Notes under the pieces: generated by a model
Database searches by the model: none
The model's input: only the letters and a program-made list of their open reading frames with translations
What the model was told of the DNA's origin: nothing
Program-made: the position numbers and the translations under genes
Origin: JAUVKT01 sp942491535
Lineage (GTDB): Bacteria; Bacteroidota; Bacteroidia; Bacteroidales; VadinHA17
Direction: 5' to 3'
Assembly: GCA_942491535.1 (NCBI GenBank)
Contig: CALOBV010000024.1
Coordinates: forward strand, 372,001 to 436,000
DNA length: 64,000 bases
Shown here: positions 52,842-61,886 of the stretch, in pieces
Numbering within the stretch: the first letter of the stretch is position 1
Layout of the letters: the number at the start of each line of letters is the position of its first letter

Positions 52842-53576
52842 ATGAAAGTAAAACTTAAAATATGGCGCCAGGAGAATTTCCACTCGAAAGGTTCATTCCA
52901 GATATTCGACTTTGATAAAGTTTCTCCCGAAATGTCCTTCCTGGAGATGCTTGACGCACTCAATACCGACCTGATAATTGAAGGTAAAGACCCGATTGCA
53001 TTCGATCATGATTGCAGGGAAGGGATTTGTGGTTCCTGTGGTATGTATATAAATGGTCACCCTCACGGACCGGTACCGGGTATTACCACCTGTCATTTAT
53101 CGATGAGATTCTTTAAAGAGGGCGAGACGATTACTGTAGAGCCCTGGAGGGCAAAGGCATTTCCGGTAATAAAAGACCTGATGGTTGATCGCACACCATT
53201 TGATAAGATTCAGATTGCTGGTGGGTTTATATCTACCACTATCGGTTCTGCTCCCGATTCGCATGCTATGCCGGTAAAGAAGAAGAATGCAGATGATGCA
53301 TTTGATGCAGCAATTTGTATTGGATGCGGAGCCTGTGTTGCAGCCTGTAAAAATGCATCAGCCATGCTGTTTGTCTCAGCTAAAGTATCACAATTTGCAC
53401 TCCTCCCCCAGGGAAGGCCTGAAGCAAAAGCCAGGGCCAGGGCAATGGTCGCTAAAATGGATGAGCTGGGTTTTGGAAACTGTTCTAACACCGGCGCCTG
53501 CGAAGCTGAATGTCCTAAGAGCATTAAGCTTGTGAATATTGCAAGGTTAAACAGGGAATTTTACAAGGCATATTAA
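52842..53576 (+). CDS. sdhB: Succinate dehydrogenase / fumarate reductase iron-sulfur subunit
   Basis: 244 residues. The N-terminal 2Fe-2S domain has CREGICGSCGMYING and a later CHLSM. The C-terminal domain shows CIGCGACVAACKNAS and CSNTGACEAECPKSI for the 4Fe-4S and 3Fe-4S clusters. It links the flavoprotein to the membrane subunit. Last gene of sdhCAB, closed by a bidirectional-looking terminator. Confidence 0.96.
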   Translation: MKVKLKIWRQENFHSKGSFQIFDFDKVSPEMSFLEMLDALNTDLIIEGKDPIAFDHDCREGICGSCGMYINGHPHGPVPGITTCHLSMRFFKEGETITVEPWRAKAFPVIKDLMVDRTPFDKIQIAGGFISTTIGSAPDSHAMPVKKKNADDAFDAAICIGCGACVAACKNASAMLFVSAKVSQFALLPQGRPEAKARARAMVAKMDELGFGNCSNTGACEAECPKSIKLVNIARLNREFYKAY

Positions 53577-53587
53577 GGAAAGGATAT

Positions 53588-53628
53588 AAACTGAATTTCA
53601 GAAGACCGAAATTCAGTTTTTCTTTTTT
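53588..53628 (+). terminator. Terminator after sdhB
   Basis: AAACTGAATTTC (53588-53599) and GAAATTCAGTTT (53608-53619), 12 bp, 8-nt loop, then TTCTTTTTT. The stop codon of the convergent gene (53613-53615) lies within the right arm. Confidence 0.88.
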
Positions 53629-54323
53629 AATCGCCTGTAGTATTTTGCTATTGCAAGGATAATAATGGCAATGCCCGAAAAGTAAATAAAGTAGTTAAAC
53701 TTCCGGGGTACATATTTTACTGCAAGTTCAAAAAATGATTCACTGTCGGGAAGATTCCATAATTCTGAAAACGAATAATTACCCAGTATAAAGCCTGAAT
53801 AATCCCAGGCAAATGAAAGAATCAGTACAAAAGCTCCTGTTACCAGCATTATCCACTCCGTCCTGCTGATTCTTGTATCTGTGCCAGAGCTTGAAAAGTA
53901 TATGATTACCATGGCCAGTATTATCATTAGCCCTGCCACAATTAGCGGACTTATTACCGGCCCCGTCCATGTAACGGGAATAAGGAACAACACATCCCAT
54001 TCAAAAAGCGATGATGGCCAGCCGATTATAATTTTAAGAAAGATATAGTAGAAGATATCCCATACAGCAAAACAGAATAGAAACCACGCAAATCTTTGAG
54101 AGAATGTTTTGCCGGAAATAACTGCTGCTCCTGCAAGCATTATTATTGTGGCAGCTTCACGTATTATCTCTGTAAGGGCCAGCGATGAATCCATTGTTGC
54201 AAGTGGAAATTTAAACCCATCCGGGTAGAGTAACTCCCGGATATATACTACCACTGCACTTTCGAGAAAAGCCATCGCAACACTGAAGAGCATTAGCCAC
54301 AATATTAATCTCGATATTCTCAT
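53613..54323 (-). CDS. Multi-pass membrane protein of unknown function
   Basis: 236 residues with seven hydrophobic segments. No catalytic motif is visible. The acidic or aromatic WDYSGFILGN and WDIFYYIFLKI segments lie at membrane ends. Family not recognised. It converges on sdhB and its stop codon sits inside the sdh terminator. Confidence 0.8.
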   Translation of the reverse strand: MRISRLILWLMLFSVAMAFLESAVVVYIRELLYPDGFKFPLATMDSSLALTEIIREAATIIMLAGAAVISGKTFSQRFAWFLFCFAVWDIFYYIFLKIIIGWPSSLFEWDVLFLIPVTWTGPVISPLIVAGLMIILAMVIIYFSSSGTDTRISRTEWIMLVTGAFVLILSFAWDYSGFILGNYSFSELWNLPDSESFFELAVKYVPRKFNYFIYFSGIAIIILAIAKYYRRLKKKN

Positions 54324-54498
54324 ATTAACAAATTACAGTTTTCCTGTTTCAAATCAAAACTCAATTAATCTTGCGGTGGTCATCAGGCATGCTTTCAATA
54401 GAATAAAGAGTCAATAACTATTCTAGAACATTTATAACCACCCCTATAATTAAATAATAATTGATAAGTTTGACTCCTGATAACTAAATCATAAACTT

Positions 54499-55860
54499 AT
54501 GAAAAAATCAATATTATTATCAATAAGCCTGCTTGCTGCAATAATTATTAATGCTCAGACTATTTACATACAGGACCCTGATATAAAAAGTATGGTTGAT
54601 GAAATTTCAGGTGATAATATTGAAAAATATATCAATAAGCTTGTTTCCTTTCATTCAAGGAATAATTTCTCTGCACAGAATAATCCGGACATAGGCATTG
54701 GTGCTTCCTGGAACTGGGTAAAAAAGGAAATGGAACAGTATATACCCCAATCTGAAGGAAGGTTATCTGTAGATTTCGTTGAATATAAGGCCGGAGGCGA
54801 GGGCACCAGGTATGAAAAAGAAGTAGAACTAAAAAATGTAGTTGCCACCTTGAAAGGTGTAGATCCCGGCGACGACAGGGTTCTGCTTATCAGTGCTCAC
54901 CTCGATAGTCGTGCTTCAAACGGTAACGATGGGGAAACATTTGCACCGGGAGCAAACGACGATGGCTCAGGTATAGCAGCAATACTGGAGCTTGTCAGGA
55001 TAATGTCGAAGCATAAATTTTCTGCAACAATTAAGTTTATGGCCGTCAGTGGTGAAGAACATGGCTTATGGGGTTCTGCCCATATGGCAAAAATTGCAAA
55101 AGAAGAAGGATGGAATATGATAGCCATGCTTAATAACGATATGATTGGCAATAGCGGATCGAGCGGAACTCTTTTAAATGATAATATGAGGGTAAGGGTG
55201 TTTAGTGAAGGAGTACCTGCCTACGAAACTGAGGCCATGGCAAAAACGAGGGCATACACTGCCGGAGAAAATGATGGTAAAGCAAGGCAGCTTGCCAGGT
55301 ACACTAAGGAAGTAGGAGAAAGGTATGTTGAACAACTTGATGTTACGCTGATATTTCGAAACGACAGGTTCGGAAGAGGAGGAGACCATACTCCATTCTG
55401 CCGGGAGGGTTTTACTGCGGTACGTATTTGCGAGTATAACGAAAACTACAACAGGACCCATGCCGACACAGTAAGCAAAGACGGTATTGACTATGGAGAC
55501 ATGCCTTCGGGAGTGGATTTTGAATATGTAAGAAAGAATGCTGGCATTAACCTTGCTGTTCTTGCCAACCTGGCATCGGCTCCAATGCAACCTGCAAACG
55601 TCGGCATTAAACTATCAGGGATGAGCAACTCTTCAACACTTACCTGGGAGGCACCTGAAAAGGGGAAAGAACCTGCCGGATATTATCTGTTGATGCGTGA
55701 AACCTACAAGCCCCTATGGGAAAAGAAACTATATGTAAAGGGAACCGAAATTACGGTCCCCTATTCAAAAGATAACTATTTCTTTGCTATCCAGGCTGTA
55801 GATAAAGATGGCCATGAGAGTCTGCCTGTCTTCCCTGAACCGGCTAGGAGGAGCAGGTAG
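54499..55860 (+). CDS. M28-family zinc aminopeptidase, exported
   Basis: 453 residues with a signal peptide (MKKSILLSISLLAAIIINAQ, about 20). The two-zinc site is complete: SAHLDSR (His, Asp), PGANDDGSG (bridging Asp), VSGEEHGLWG (catalytic Glu and ligand), and GGDHTPF (His). The last 85 residues look like a fibronectin-III-type domain (NSSTLTWEAP). It should cut N-terminal residues from peptides outside the cytosol. Its stop overlaps the convergent M24 gene by 17 bp. Confidence 0.92.
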   Translation: MKKSILLSISLLAAIIINAQTIYIQDPDIKSMVDEISGDNIEKYINKLVSFHSRNNFSAQNNPDIGIGASWNWVKKEMEQYIPQSEGRLSVDFVEYKAGGEGTRYEKEVELKNVVATLKGVDPGDDRVLLISAHLDSRASNGNDGETFAPGANDDGSGIAAILELVRIMSKHKFSATIKFMAVSGEEHGLWGSAHMAKIAKEEGWNMIAMLNNDMIGNSGSSGTLLNDNMRVRVFSEGVPAYETEAMAKTRAYTAGENDGKARQLARYTKEVGERYVEQLDVTLIFRNDRFGRGGDHTPFCREGFTAVRICEYNENYNRTHADTVSKDGIDYGDMPSGVDFEYVRKNAGINLAVLANLASAPMQPANVGIKLSGMSNSSTLTWEAPEKGKEPAGYYLLMRETYKPLWEKKLYVKGTEITVPYSKDNYFFAIQAVDKDGHESLPVFPEPARRSR

Positions 55861-57232
55861 CTTCTACATCCTTAACAGTCTTTGGTATCGGCTTACCCAG
55901 TAGCTTATGTCCGGTTTCTGTAATCAGGAGATCGTCTTCGATCCGTATCCCGCCAAAGTCACGGTACTCATTTACGCGATCGAAGTTAATAAAGTCCTTA
56001 TTCGTACCCTCAGATTGCCACTTATCAATTAATTCGGGAATAAAATAACATCCCGGCTCAATAGTAAATACATGACCAGGCTTGTAGGGAAGTGCGAATC
56101 TCAGGTAGGCAAGGCCAAACTGCTCGCTCCTTTTTACCTCATCATTATAACCAACATAATTCTCCCCCAGTCCTTCCATGTCATGAACATCCATTCCCAT
56201 CATATGTCCCAGTCCGTGAGGCATAAAAAGAGCATGTGCTCCTGCCTTAACAGCGTCATCTATATTACCTTTCATAAGTCCCAGGTCCTTCATCCCTGAT
56301 GCAATTATCCTGCATGCCATAAGGTGAAGATCGCGGTTAGACATGCCCGGTCCTGCAACATTAATTGTATCAACATTCGCCTTTAAGACGATCTCATATA
56401 TTTCTTTTTGACGCTGATTAAATTTCCCTCCAACAGGAGTTGTCCGTGTAATATCCGATGAGTAATTCATGTTTGTCTCGGCCCCACAATCAGTGACCAT
56501 CATCCTACCTTCCTTTAGAATATTACTATGATCATGATTATGAAGAGTCTGACCATTAATACTTAAGATTATCGGAAAAGAGGGACCCCTGCCCTGTGCC
56601 TGGGCTATCCCTTCGAGTGTCCCGAAGATCTCCTGCTCGCCAGTGCCCGGTTTGCACATTCTCATTGCTGTTGTATGCATGTCGTATGCAATAGCAACAG
56701 CCCTTTCTATTTCCTCAATCTCAATATCTTCCTTAACAGACCTCAGCGACACCACTGCCTTAATAAGTTCTTCAGAGGCTATCGATTTCATCTGGCAGGG
56801 ATTCTCTTTCAATAATGATCCCAGTGTCATCTTAGTTTCACCCCTGTATGGAGGCAGAAAATGAATCTTCCTCCCCTTCGATCTGGCTTCTCCCAGAAAA
56901 TCTACCAGGGCAGTCATTGGAGCAGTCTTTTTAATTCCGCACTTAAGTGCCAGTTCCCTGATAGTTGGCTGCGGGCCCATCCAGATAATATCATCAACAT
57001 CCACATCATTACCAAAAATAATGTCCTCTCCCGAATCAATATCTATTACGCCAGCCAGTCCCTGAAGATCAAGTCCAAAAAAGTAAAGGAAATCACTATC
57101 CTGCCTGAAATGATATGGATTTGCAGGATAATTCATCGGCGAGTCAACATTACCGATAAATAGTGCTATCCCACCATCAACTAACTGTCTGAGCTTTCCT
57201 CTCCTGTTAATATATGCTTCTGATTTAAACAT
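55844..57232 (-). CDS. pepP: Xaa-Pro aminopeptidase (M24 family)
   Basis: 462 residues. An N-terminal AMP_N domain (SEAYINRRGKLRQLVDGGIA, FLYFFGLD) is followed by the pita-bread core with five metal ligands in VTDCGAETNMNYSSDITR (two Asp), PHGLGHMMGMDVHD (His), HVFTIEPGCYF (Glu) and GIRIEDDLL (Glu). It removes N-terminal residues before proline, normally in the cytosol; no signal peptide is seen. Convergent with the M28 gene, together a small peptidase pair. Confidence 0.93.
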   Translation of the reverse strand: MFKSEAYINRRGKLRQLVDGGIALFIGNVDSPMNYPANPYHFRQDSDFLYFFGLDLQGLAGVIDIDSGEDIIFGNDVDVDDIIWMGPQPTIRELALKCGIKKTAPMTALVDFLGEARSKGRKIHFLPPYRGETKMTLGSLLKENPCQMKSIASEELIKAVVSLRSVKEDIEIEEIERAVAIAYDMHTTAMRMCKPGTGEQEIFGTLEGIAQAQGRGPSFPIILSINGQTLHNHDHSNILKEGRMMVTDCGAETNMNYSSDITRTTPVGGKFNQRQKEIYEIVLKANVDTINVAGPGMSNRDLHLMACRIIASGMKDLGLMKGNIDDAVKAGAHALFMPHGLGHMMGMDVHDMEGLGENYVGYNDEVKRSEQFGLAYLRFALPYKPGHVFTIEPGCYFIPELIDKWQSEGTNKDFINFDRVNEYRDFGGIRIEDDLLITETGHKLLGKPIPKTVKDVEATCSS

Positions 57233-57392
57233 AGCTTATTGTATTTATTGCTTAATATTATGATCATTAAAAATACACCATAATTAATCGAAAGCAAAAT
57301 GATCGGGGACAGTATTACATGCCCTGAAATAATGATTTGTATGTAAATCACAATAATTTTTCAAACTTCTTGAATATCAAAGGCGAATAGTA

Positions 57393-57422
57393 TTGCATAT
57401 TAATTTGAATTTACTATATTCG
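57393..57422 (+). promoter_or_regulatory. Promoter of the 57464 gene
   Basis: TTG (57393-57395), 19 bp, then TATATTCG (57415-57422), one mismatch from TAnnTTTG, 42 bp before the gene. Confidence 0.45.
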
Positions 57423-57463
57423 CACTTGTTGCTAACAAGTTATTAACATTTCTGCCTTCCATT

Positions 57464-58204
57464 ATGCCCTACCGCCGATTGCCAAACACAGATGCCGCAC
57501 GTATAAGAGCAATGAGAGAAGCCCTGAAGAAGGGGAAAGAATTGCCACCATTCAAATTAGCCTATTCCTCCTCATCATATGTAAGGTTACAGGCTTTCCT
57601 TCCCTCATTTGAAAATATTTACCAGCTACAGAGGCAGTCAATGGCCAACCAGGTAAACAGCAGCAAAGCCTACCAGGATATTGTAAAGAAGGCAAGGACT
57701 TATGTCAATCACTTTCTTAAGGTAATGAACCTTGCTGTACAGAGAGGAGATATAAGAAAGGACACGCCTGAGTTTTTTGGTATGACAAACGGGAATTCTT
57801 CTCTTCCTACGCTAACGTCTGAAAAGGATGTAATTAAATGGGGTAAGACTATAATCGAAGGAGAGGCAAACAGATTAAGATCGGGAAGAACACCTGTTAC
57901 AAATCCAACAATTGCAGTGGTTAAGGTTCATTTTGAAAAGTTTATGGATGCATGGCATTTTCAAAAAACTCTTCACAAAAGAACTTCAGATTATTCTCTC
58001 CAGATAGCCGAGATGCGCAAAGAGGCTGATAAGATCATTGTTTCTATATGGAATGAAGTTGAGGAGTCCTTCTCATCGATGAGCGAGGAGACTAAACGCC
58101 TTGAAGCTGAAAAATACGGACTGATTTATGTGTTCAGGAAAAGCGAGCTCAAAAAGAACGGTGAAGAGTTAAGCCTGCAGCGCAGTGTTATTTCACAGAA
58201 TTAG
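57464..58204 (+). CDS. Conserved-looking cytosolic protein of unknown function
   Basis: 246 residues, mostly helical. It begins MPYRRLPNTDAARIRAMREA and has regions such as AYQDIVKKARTYVNHFLKVM and TIIEGEANRLRSGRTPVTNP. No signal, membrane helix or catalytic motif. The form is that of a Bacteroidota-specific hypothetical family, but I cannot name it. Its end overlaps the convergent CPBP gene by 17 bp. Confidence 0.78.
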   Translation: MPYRRLPNTDAARIRAMREALKKGKELPPFKLAYSSSSYVRLQAFLPSFENIYQLQRQSMANQVNSSKAYQDIVKKARTYVNHFLKVMNLAVQRGDIRKDTPEFFGMTNGNSSLPTLTSEKDVIKWGKTIIEGEANRLRSGRTPVTNPTIAVVKVHFEKFMDAWHFQKTLHKRTSDYSLQIAEMRKEADKIIVSIWNEVEESFSSMSEETKRLEAEKYGLIYVFRKSELKKNGEELSLQRSVISQN

Positions 58205-59120
58205 ACTCTTTCGACTGGTACCTGATTACAAGCATCAACAATACGGAAAGAATCAGTGGTATAAGGAAACTATATCCCTCACCACGAATAAAATCCTGAA
58301 TTTCATTATTCATCTGCTCCCACCCAAACAGGTGGGCAACAATTACCGGCACAAGGTTATTTAAGAAATGAGCAAAAACAGGCAACCAGAGAGTCCCGCT
58401 CCAGTAAAATAAATATCCATATACCAGGCCAAGCACCATACGTGGAACAAGCCCATAAAACTGAAGATGAAAAACACTGAACAGAAGGGCTGTAAATAAT
58501 ATCGCGATATGTGGCGACTTAAAAATCCCTGTAAAGATATCCTGAAAAAGGCCTCTGAACAGAAATTCCTCGCCAAGTGCAGGTAGAATAGCGATTATAA
58601 TAATATTAATAATCAAAGATCCAATAGTTCCGGAATATATCAACCAGCCTGTAAGTTTAGCAGCTTCAGCCTCTTTCTGGCTCATCCAGGTCTCCAGTGG
58701 GCTCAGCCATGGAGGAAGGGTGAGTCTTGAATTCCAGATTCCCAGATCGCCGATAAAGGGTATCAGAACCATTGCAAGAAATAACACCAGCATTGCCTGA
58801 GCAGGGTCGGGAAATGATTTTAATTTAAGGTAACCAGACATACTTCCTGTCATAAGGTAGGCTACACAAAGGCTGGGGATAAGGAAAATTGATATATGCT
58901 GGAATGCCTGTATAAACTTAATATATGCTCTTTGCGAGGAGCTTATTTCGAGCACTTCGGCATTTATATCAACTATCCCCATCCCGAATATTAGGCGGCC
59001 AGATAACATTGTCAAACTAAGCAATACAAGCGATACGAGCAGTATAATCATCAGAGCTACCAGTAGCTGAATAAATGGTTTCTGAGATTTCAGAGGTAAT
59101 ATTCCACCTGAATACTTCAT
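58188..59120 (-). CDS. CPBP-family intramembrane metalloprotease
   Basis: 310 residues, about eight helices. The catalytic motif EEFLFRGLFQ (EExxxR) near residue 190 and HLQFYGLVPRMVLGLVYGYL plus FAHFLNNLVP supply the Glu and His residues of the CAAX-protease/bacteriocin-processing (CPBP, PF02517) family. It probably cuts substrates within the inner membrane; targets unknown. A second CPBP gene is at 62534. Confidence 0.9.
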   Translation of the reverse strand: MKYSGGILPLKSQKPFIQLLVALMIILLVSLVLLSLTMLSGRLIFGMGIVDINAEVLEISSSQRAYIKFIQAFQHISIFLIPSLCVAYLMTGSMSGYLKLKSFPDPAQAMLVLFLAMVLIPFIGDLGIWNSRLTLPPWLSPLETWMSQKEAEAAKLTGWLIYSGTIGSLIINIIIIAILPALGEEFLFRGLFQDIFTGIFKSPHIAILFTALLFSVFHLQFYGLVPRMVLGLVYGYLFYWSGTLWLPVFAHFLNNLVPVIVAHLFGWEQMNNEIQDFIRGEGYSFLIPLILSVLLMLVIRYQSKESNSVK

Positions 59121-59174
59121 TTTGACTAATTTTGTCGAAGTTAATTATTAGATGCTTATTAAAAAAGTGAGTTT

Positions 59175-60191
59175 GTGAAGATTGGTTCTACAATACTGAG
59201 GGATAAACCTGTATTCCTTGCTCCTATGGAAGATATAACAGATCCATCATTCAGGAGTATCTGCAAGGAATATGGAGTTGATTTTATGTATACCGAATTT
59301 ATTTCTTCTGACGGATTAATAAGAGACGGAGCAAAAAGTCTAAAAAAGCTGGAGATTAATGATAGTGACAGGCCGATAGGAATCCAGCTATACGGCCATA
59401 TTATTGATTCGATGGTTGACGCGGCACGTCTTGCAGAAAAAGCACGGCCCGAGGTTATAGACATTAATTTTGGATGTCCGGTTAAAAAGATTGCCAAGCG
59501 GGGAGCCGGCTCAGGAATGATGCGAAATGTGCCACTGATGGTAGAAATGACACGGGCCATTGTTGATGCAGTAAAAATTCCGGTAACGGTAAAGACCCGG
59601 CTGGGCTGGGATGAAGAGAGCAAAAATATTGTTGATATAGCAGAGAGGCTTCAGGATACAGGAATTGCGGCTCTGGCTATTCATGGACGTACCAGGTCGC
59701 AAATGTATAAAGGAAAAGCCGATTGGACACTGATAGGGGAAGTCAAGAATAATCCAAGAATAAATATTCCTATTATTGGCAATGGGGATATTGACTCTCC
59801 ACATGTAGCAGCCGAGATGTTTAAGAGGTATGGTGTTGATGCAATTATGGTAGGAAGAGCATCTGTAGGCCGCCCTTGGTTATTTAAGGAGATTCGACAC
59901 TACCTTGATACGGGCGATATTCTCCCTGAGCCTACCCTGGGCGAAAAAGTTGCTCTCGCCAGGAAGCACCTGCTCAAATCAATTGAATATAAAGAGGGAG
60001 ACAGGGGAATATATGAAATGAGGCGTCACCTCTCAAATTATTTTAAAGGCCTGCCTTTTTTCAAGGAGACAAGACTAAAATTGCTTACTACCACCGATCC
60101 GGAGGAAATTAGTCACCTGCTGGATTATATTGAAGAAAAATGGGGTGATTATAATGAGAGCGACAAAACAAAAGGGGTTTATGGTATTTAA
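59175..60191 (+). CDS. dusB: tRNA-dihydrouridine synthase (DusB-like)
   Basis: 338 residues from a GTG at 59175. The FMN-barrel core is clear: VFLAPMEDITDPSFRSICKE, GIQLYGH, INFGCPVKKIAKRGAGSGMM with the catalytic Cys, VKTRLGWD, AIHGRTRSQMYKGKADW and GNGDIDSPH...GVDAIMVGRASVGRPW. It reduces uridines in the D loop of tRNAs with NADPH. It starts 54 bp past the divergent CPBP gene and is closed by the hairpin at 60245. Confidence 0.93.
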   Translation: MKIGSTILRDKPVFLAPMEDITDPSFRSICKEYGVDFMYTEFISSDGLIRDGAKSLKKLEINDSDRPIGIQLYGHIIDSMVDAARLAEKARPEVIDINFGCPVKKIAKRGAGSGMMRNVPLMVEMTRAIVDAVKIPVTVKTRLGWDEESKNIVDIAERLQDTGIAALAIHGRTRSQMYKGKADWTLIGEVKNNPRINIPIIGNGDIDSPHVAAEMFKRYGVDAIMVGRASVGRPWLFKEIRHYLDTGDILPEPTLGEKVALARKHLLKSIEYKEGDRGIYEMRRHLSNYFKGLPFFKETRLKLLTTTDPEEISHLLDYIEEKWGDYNESDKTKGVYGI

Positions 60192-60244
60192 CCATTAACC
60201 CCTTCCTGAAAAGTAGTATATTTGAATGTATTTAATACTGAGTG

Positions 60245-60291
60245 AAACCGGGATTGTCGACCCACAGGGTTGTAAATATCCCGGTTTTTTT
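60245..60291 (+). terminator. Terminator after dusB with inner hairpin
   Basis: AAACCGGGAT (60245-60254) and ATCCCGGTTT (60278-60287) form a 10-bp stem, followed by further T. The 23-nt loop holds a smaller ACCC-ACA-GGGT hairpin. Confidence 0.82.
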
Positions 60292-60295
60292 CAGT

Positions 60296-60793
60296 TTAAT
60301 ACCTCCATCCATAGCCGGCTCCACCACGTCCACGACCCGGGCGATCGACCCTGTTTCTTCCACGACCACCTCCCCAGTTAGCATATCCGCGTCCACCCCT
60401 TGGTGCACGATTATAAGCTCTTCCACCTCCACCTGCAGGTCCGGCAACAATATTTTCATTAAAATAAACTCTCTGCTCCTCTGTCAATATCTTTGATATT
60501 TTTTCAAGATGATTGTTTTGCTCAAGAGTCATTTTGGCTTTTATCTCATTTGCAGCTACAAGGTCAGGTGCGGCATAAAATTCTTCCCTCATCTGATCAA
60601 TAACTTTTTGATGAGCTGCGTTATATTCGTTTATCTGTGTCTTCTGCACCTCGGTCAGACCAGGAATATCAAGGCACTGTCCGGCATAGGTCATCCTGTT
60701 ATTGGTCCTCCTGAAATATTGAGCATTTGACACGCTGGTGGCGGCAAAAAATAGCAAGGCCACCATTGCTGTTATTTTCAAACTGTTTTTCAT
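60296..60793 (-). CDS. Spy/CpxP-like exported protein with Arg-Gly-rich tail
   Basis: 165 residues with a signal peptide (AALLFF-type core, cut near SNAQ, residue 24). Residues 35-115 are helical with the pattern of Spy/CpxP chaperone-like proteins (IPGLTEVQKTQINEYNAAHQ, ISKILTEEQRVYFNEN). The last 50 residues are a low-complexity Gly/Arg/Tyr tail (GGGRAYNRAPRGGRGYANWG and on), an RGG-like stretch rare in exported bacterial proteins. It is the last gene of the sigma/anti-sigma unit and probably belongs to its stress output. Confidence 0.85.
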   Translation of the reverse strand: MKNSLKITAMVALLFFAATSVSNAQYFRRTNNRMTYAGQCLDIPGLTEVQKTQINEYNAAHQKVIDQMREEFYAAPDLVAANEIKAKMTLEQNNHLEKISKILTEEQRVYFNENIVAGPAGGGGRAYNRAPRGGRGYANWGGGRGRNRVDRPGRGRGGAGYGWRY

Positions 60794-60849
60794 AATTGTA
60801 TATTTAATGTATTAATAATGAGTCTGTTTAATTACTTTTTAATATTTTA

Positions 60850-61407
60850 TTATAATCCTGTTCTTCCTCTTCCTCTTCCACTTCCGGGTCCATTCTCCAG
60901 ATATTGACGGCCTCTTCCCTGTCCGCCTCTTCCTCTTCCATAAATAACCCCCTCCGGGTCGAGCATATCTCTGAACATAAATTCCAGTCTTAAGCGTTGA
61001 TTACTATCACATATTGAATAGAGCTGGTAATAAAAATCTACTGTTTCCCTCTTTAGTTCACTGTGACGATCTCCGAATTCCTCTATAATGCTGTCAAGTT
61101 TATCTTTATCAGGATTAACTGCCGACATCTCCTCAACAATCTGGTGTCTTAAGTCAGTCAGATCATTGGTAATTTTACCTGCCCTGGCATTATAATCTGA
61201 ATTATACTCTTCTGCATCTGATTTCTGTTTCTCATCCAGACCAAGCTCACCCCAGAAGAAACTCATCCTGCTTTCCCTTGATTGAAGACCGACAGCTGTT
61301 TCTTCTGCTACTCCATTATCCTTCTTAACACTAATCGAAATAATAGTGGCTATGTTAGTGCTGGCCAGAAAAAGGATAAGTATAAGATATATTGTTTTGC
61401 TTCTCAT
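60850..61407 (-). CDS. Periplasmic sensor-like protein (Spy/CnrX type) with Arg-Gly-rich tail
   Basis: 185 residues with an uncleaved or signal helix at about 6-26 (LILILFLASTNIATIISI), then helical segments (WGELGLDEKQKSDAEEYNSD, KLDSIIEEFGDRHSELKR) typical of the heavy-metal-resistance/CpxP superfamily, and a tail rich in Gly and Arg (YGRGRGGQGRGRQYLENG). It follows the anti-sigma gene by 1 bp, the position of CnrX-type sensors that tell the anti-sigma factor about envelope or metal stress. Confidence 0.85.
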   Translation of the reverse strand: MRSKTIYLILILFLASTNIATIISISVKKDNGVAEETAVGLQSRESRMSFFWGELGLDEKQKSDAEEYNSDYNARAGKITNDLTDLRHQIVEEMSAVNPDKDKLDSIIEEFGDRHSELKRETVDFYYQLYSICDSNQRLRLEFMFRDMLDPEGVIYGRGRGGQGRGRQYLENGPGSGRGRGRTGL

Positions 61408-61408
61408 A

Positions 61409-61837
61409 TCAGTCCTTGTTTGTTAAGAAGAAACCTTCAATTGTTTCCAGATGAATTTCATTTGTATAATAATATTCATTGGGTAAGTCGGCATATACCT
61501 CGGTATTATTTCCCGAAGAAAGTCCTGAAATAAATATGCCGGTAAAGATTCCAAATACAATAACTGCAGCAGCGACTAAGGGAATAAAAACAGACCTGTA
61601 GTTAAATACAGATTTATTACTCTTCTTGACCCTGGCTAATATCTTATCGCTAAATCCCTGTGAAACATTAATGTTCCTCTCGGTTTCAAGCTGATCAAAG
61701 GCACCCTCAATAAAAGAAAACTGCGCTTTACATAACTCACAGGTGTCAATATGTGCTCTTAGCTGACTTTCTGTCTCCCTGTCGAGAGAACCTTCAGCCA
61801 GTTCGAACATATTAATATTTACATCTTCGCAATTCAT
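61409..61837 (-). CDS. Zinc-finger anti-sigma factor
   Basis: 142 residues. The N-terminal zf-HC2-like domain has Cys3 and HIDTCELCKAQF (H-x3-C-x2-C), then a membrane helix at about 83-108 (SVFIPLVAAAVIVFGIFTGI), and a short periplasmic tail. It should hold the ECF sigma factor encoded 49 bp upstream until a periplasmic signal arrives. Confidence 0.9.
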   Translation of the reverse strand: MNCEDVNINMFELAEGSLDRETESQLRAHIDTCELCKAQFSFIEGAFDQLETERNINVSQGFSDKILARVKKSNKSVFNYRSVFIPLVAAAVIVFGIFTGIFISGLSSGNNTEVYADLPNEYYYTNEIHLETIEGFFLTNKD

Positions 61838-61886
61838 AATTTATCTTTCTTCATTAGTTTGACACAATATTTTCATTAATCACTCG

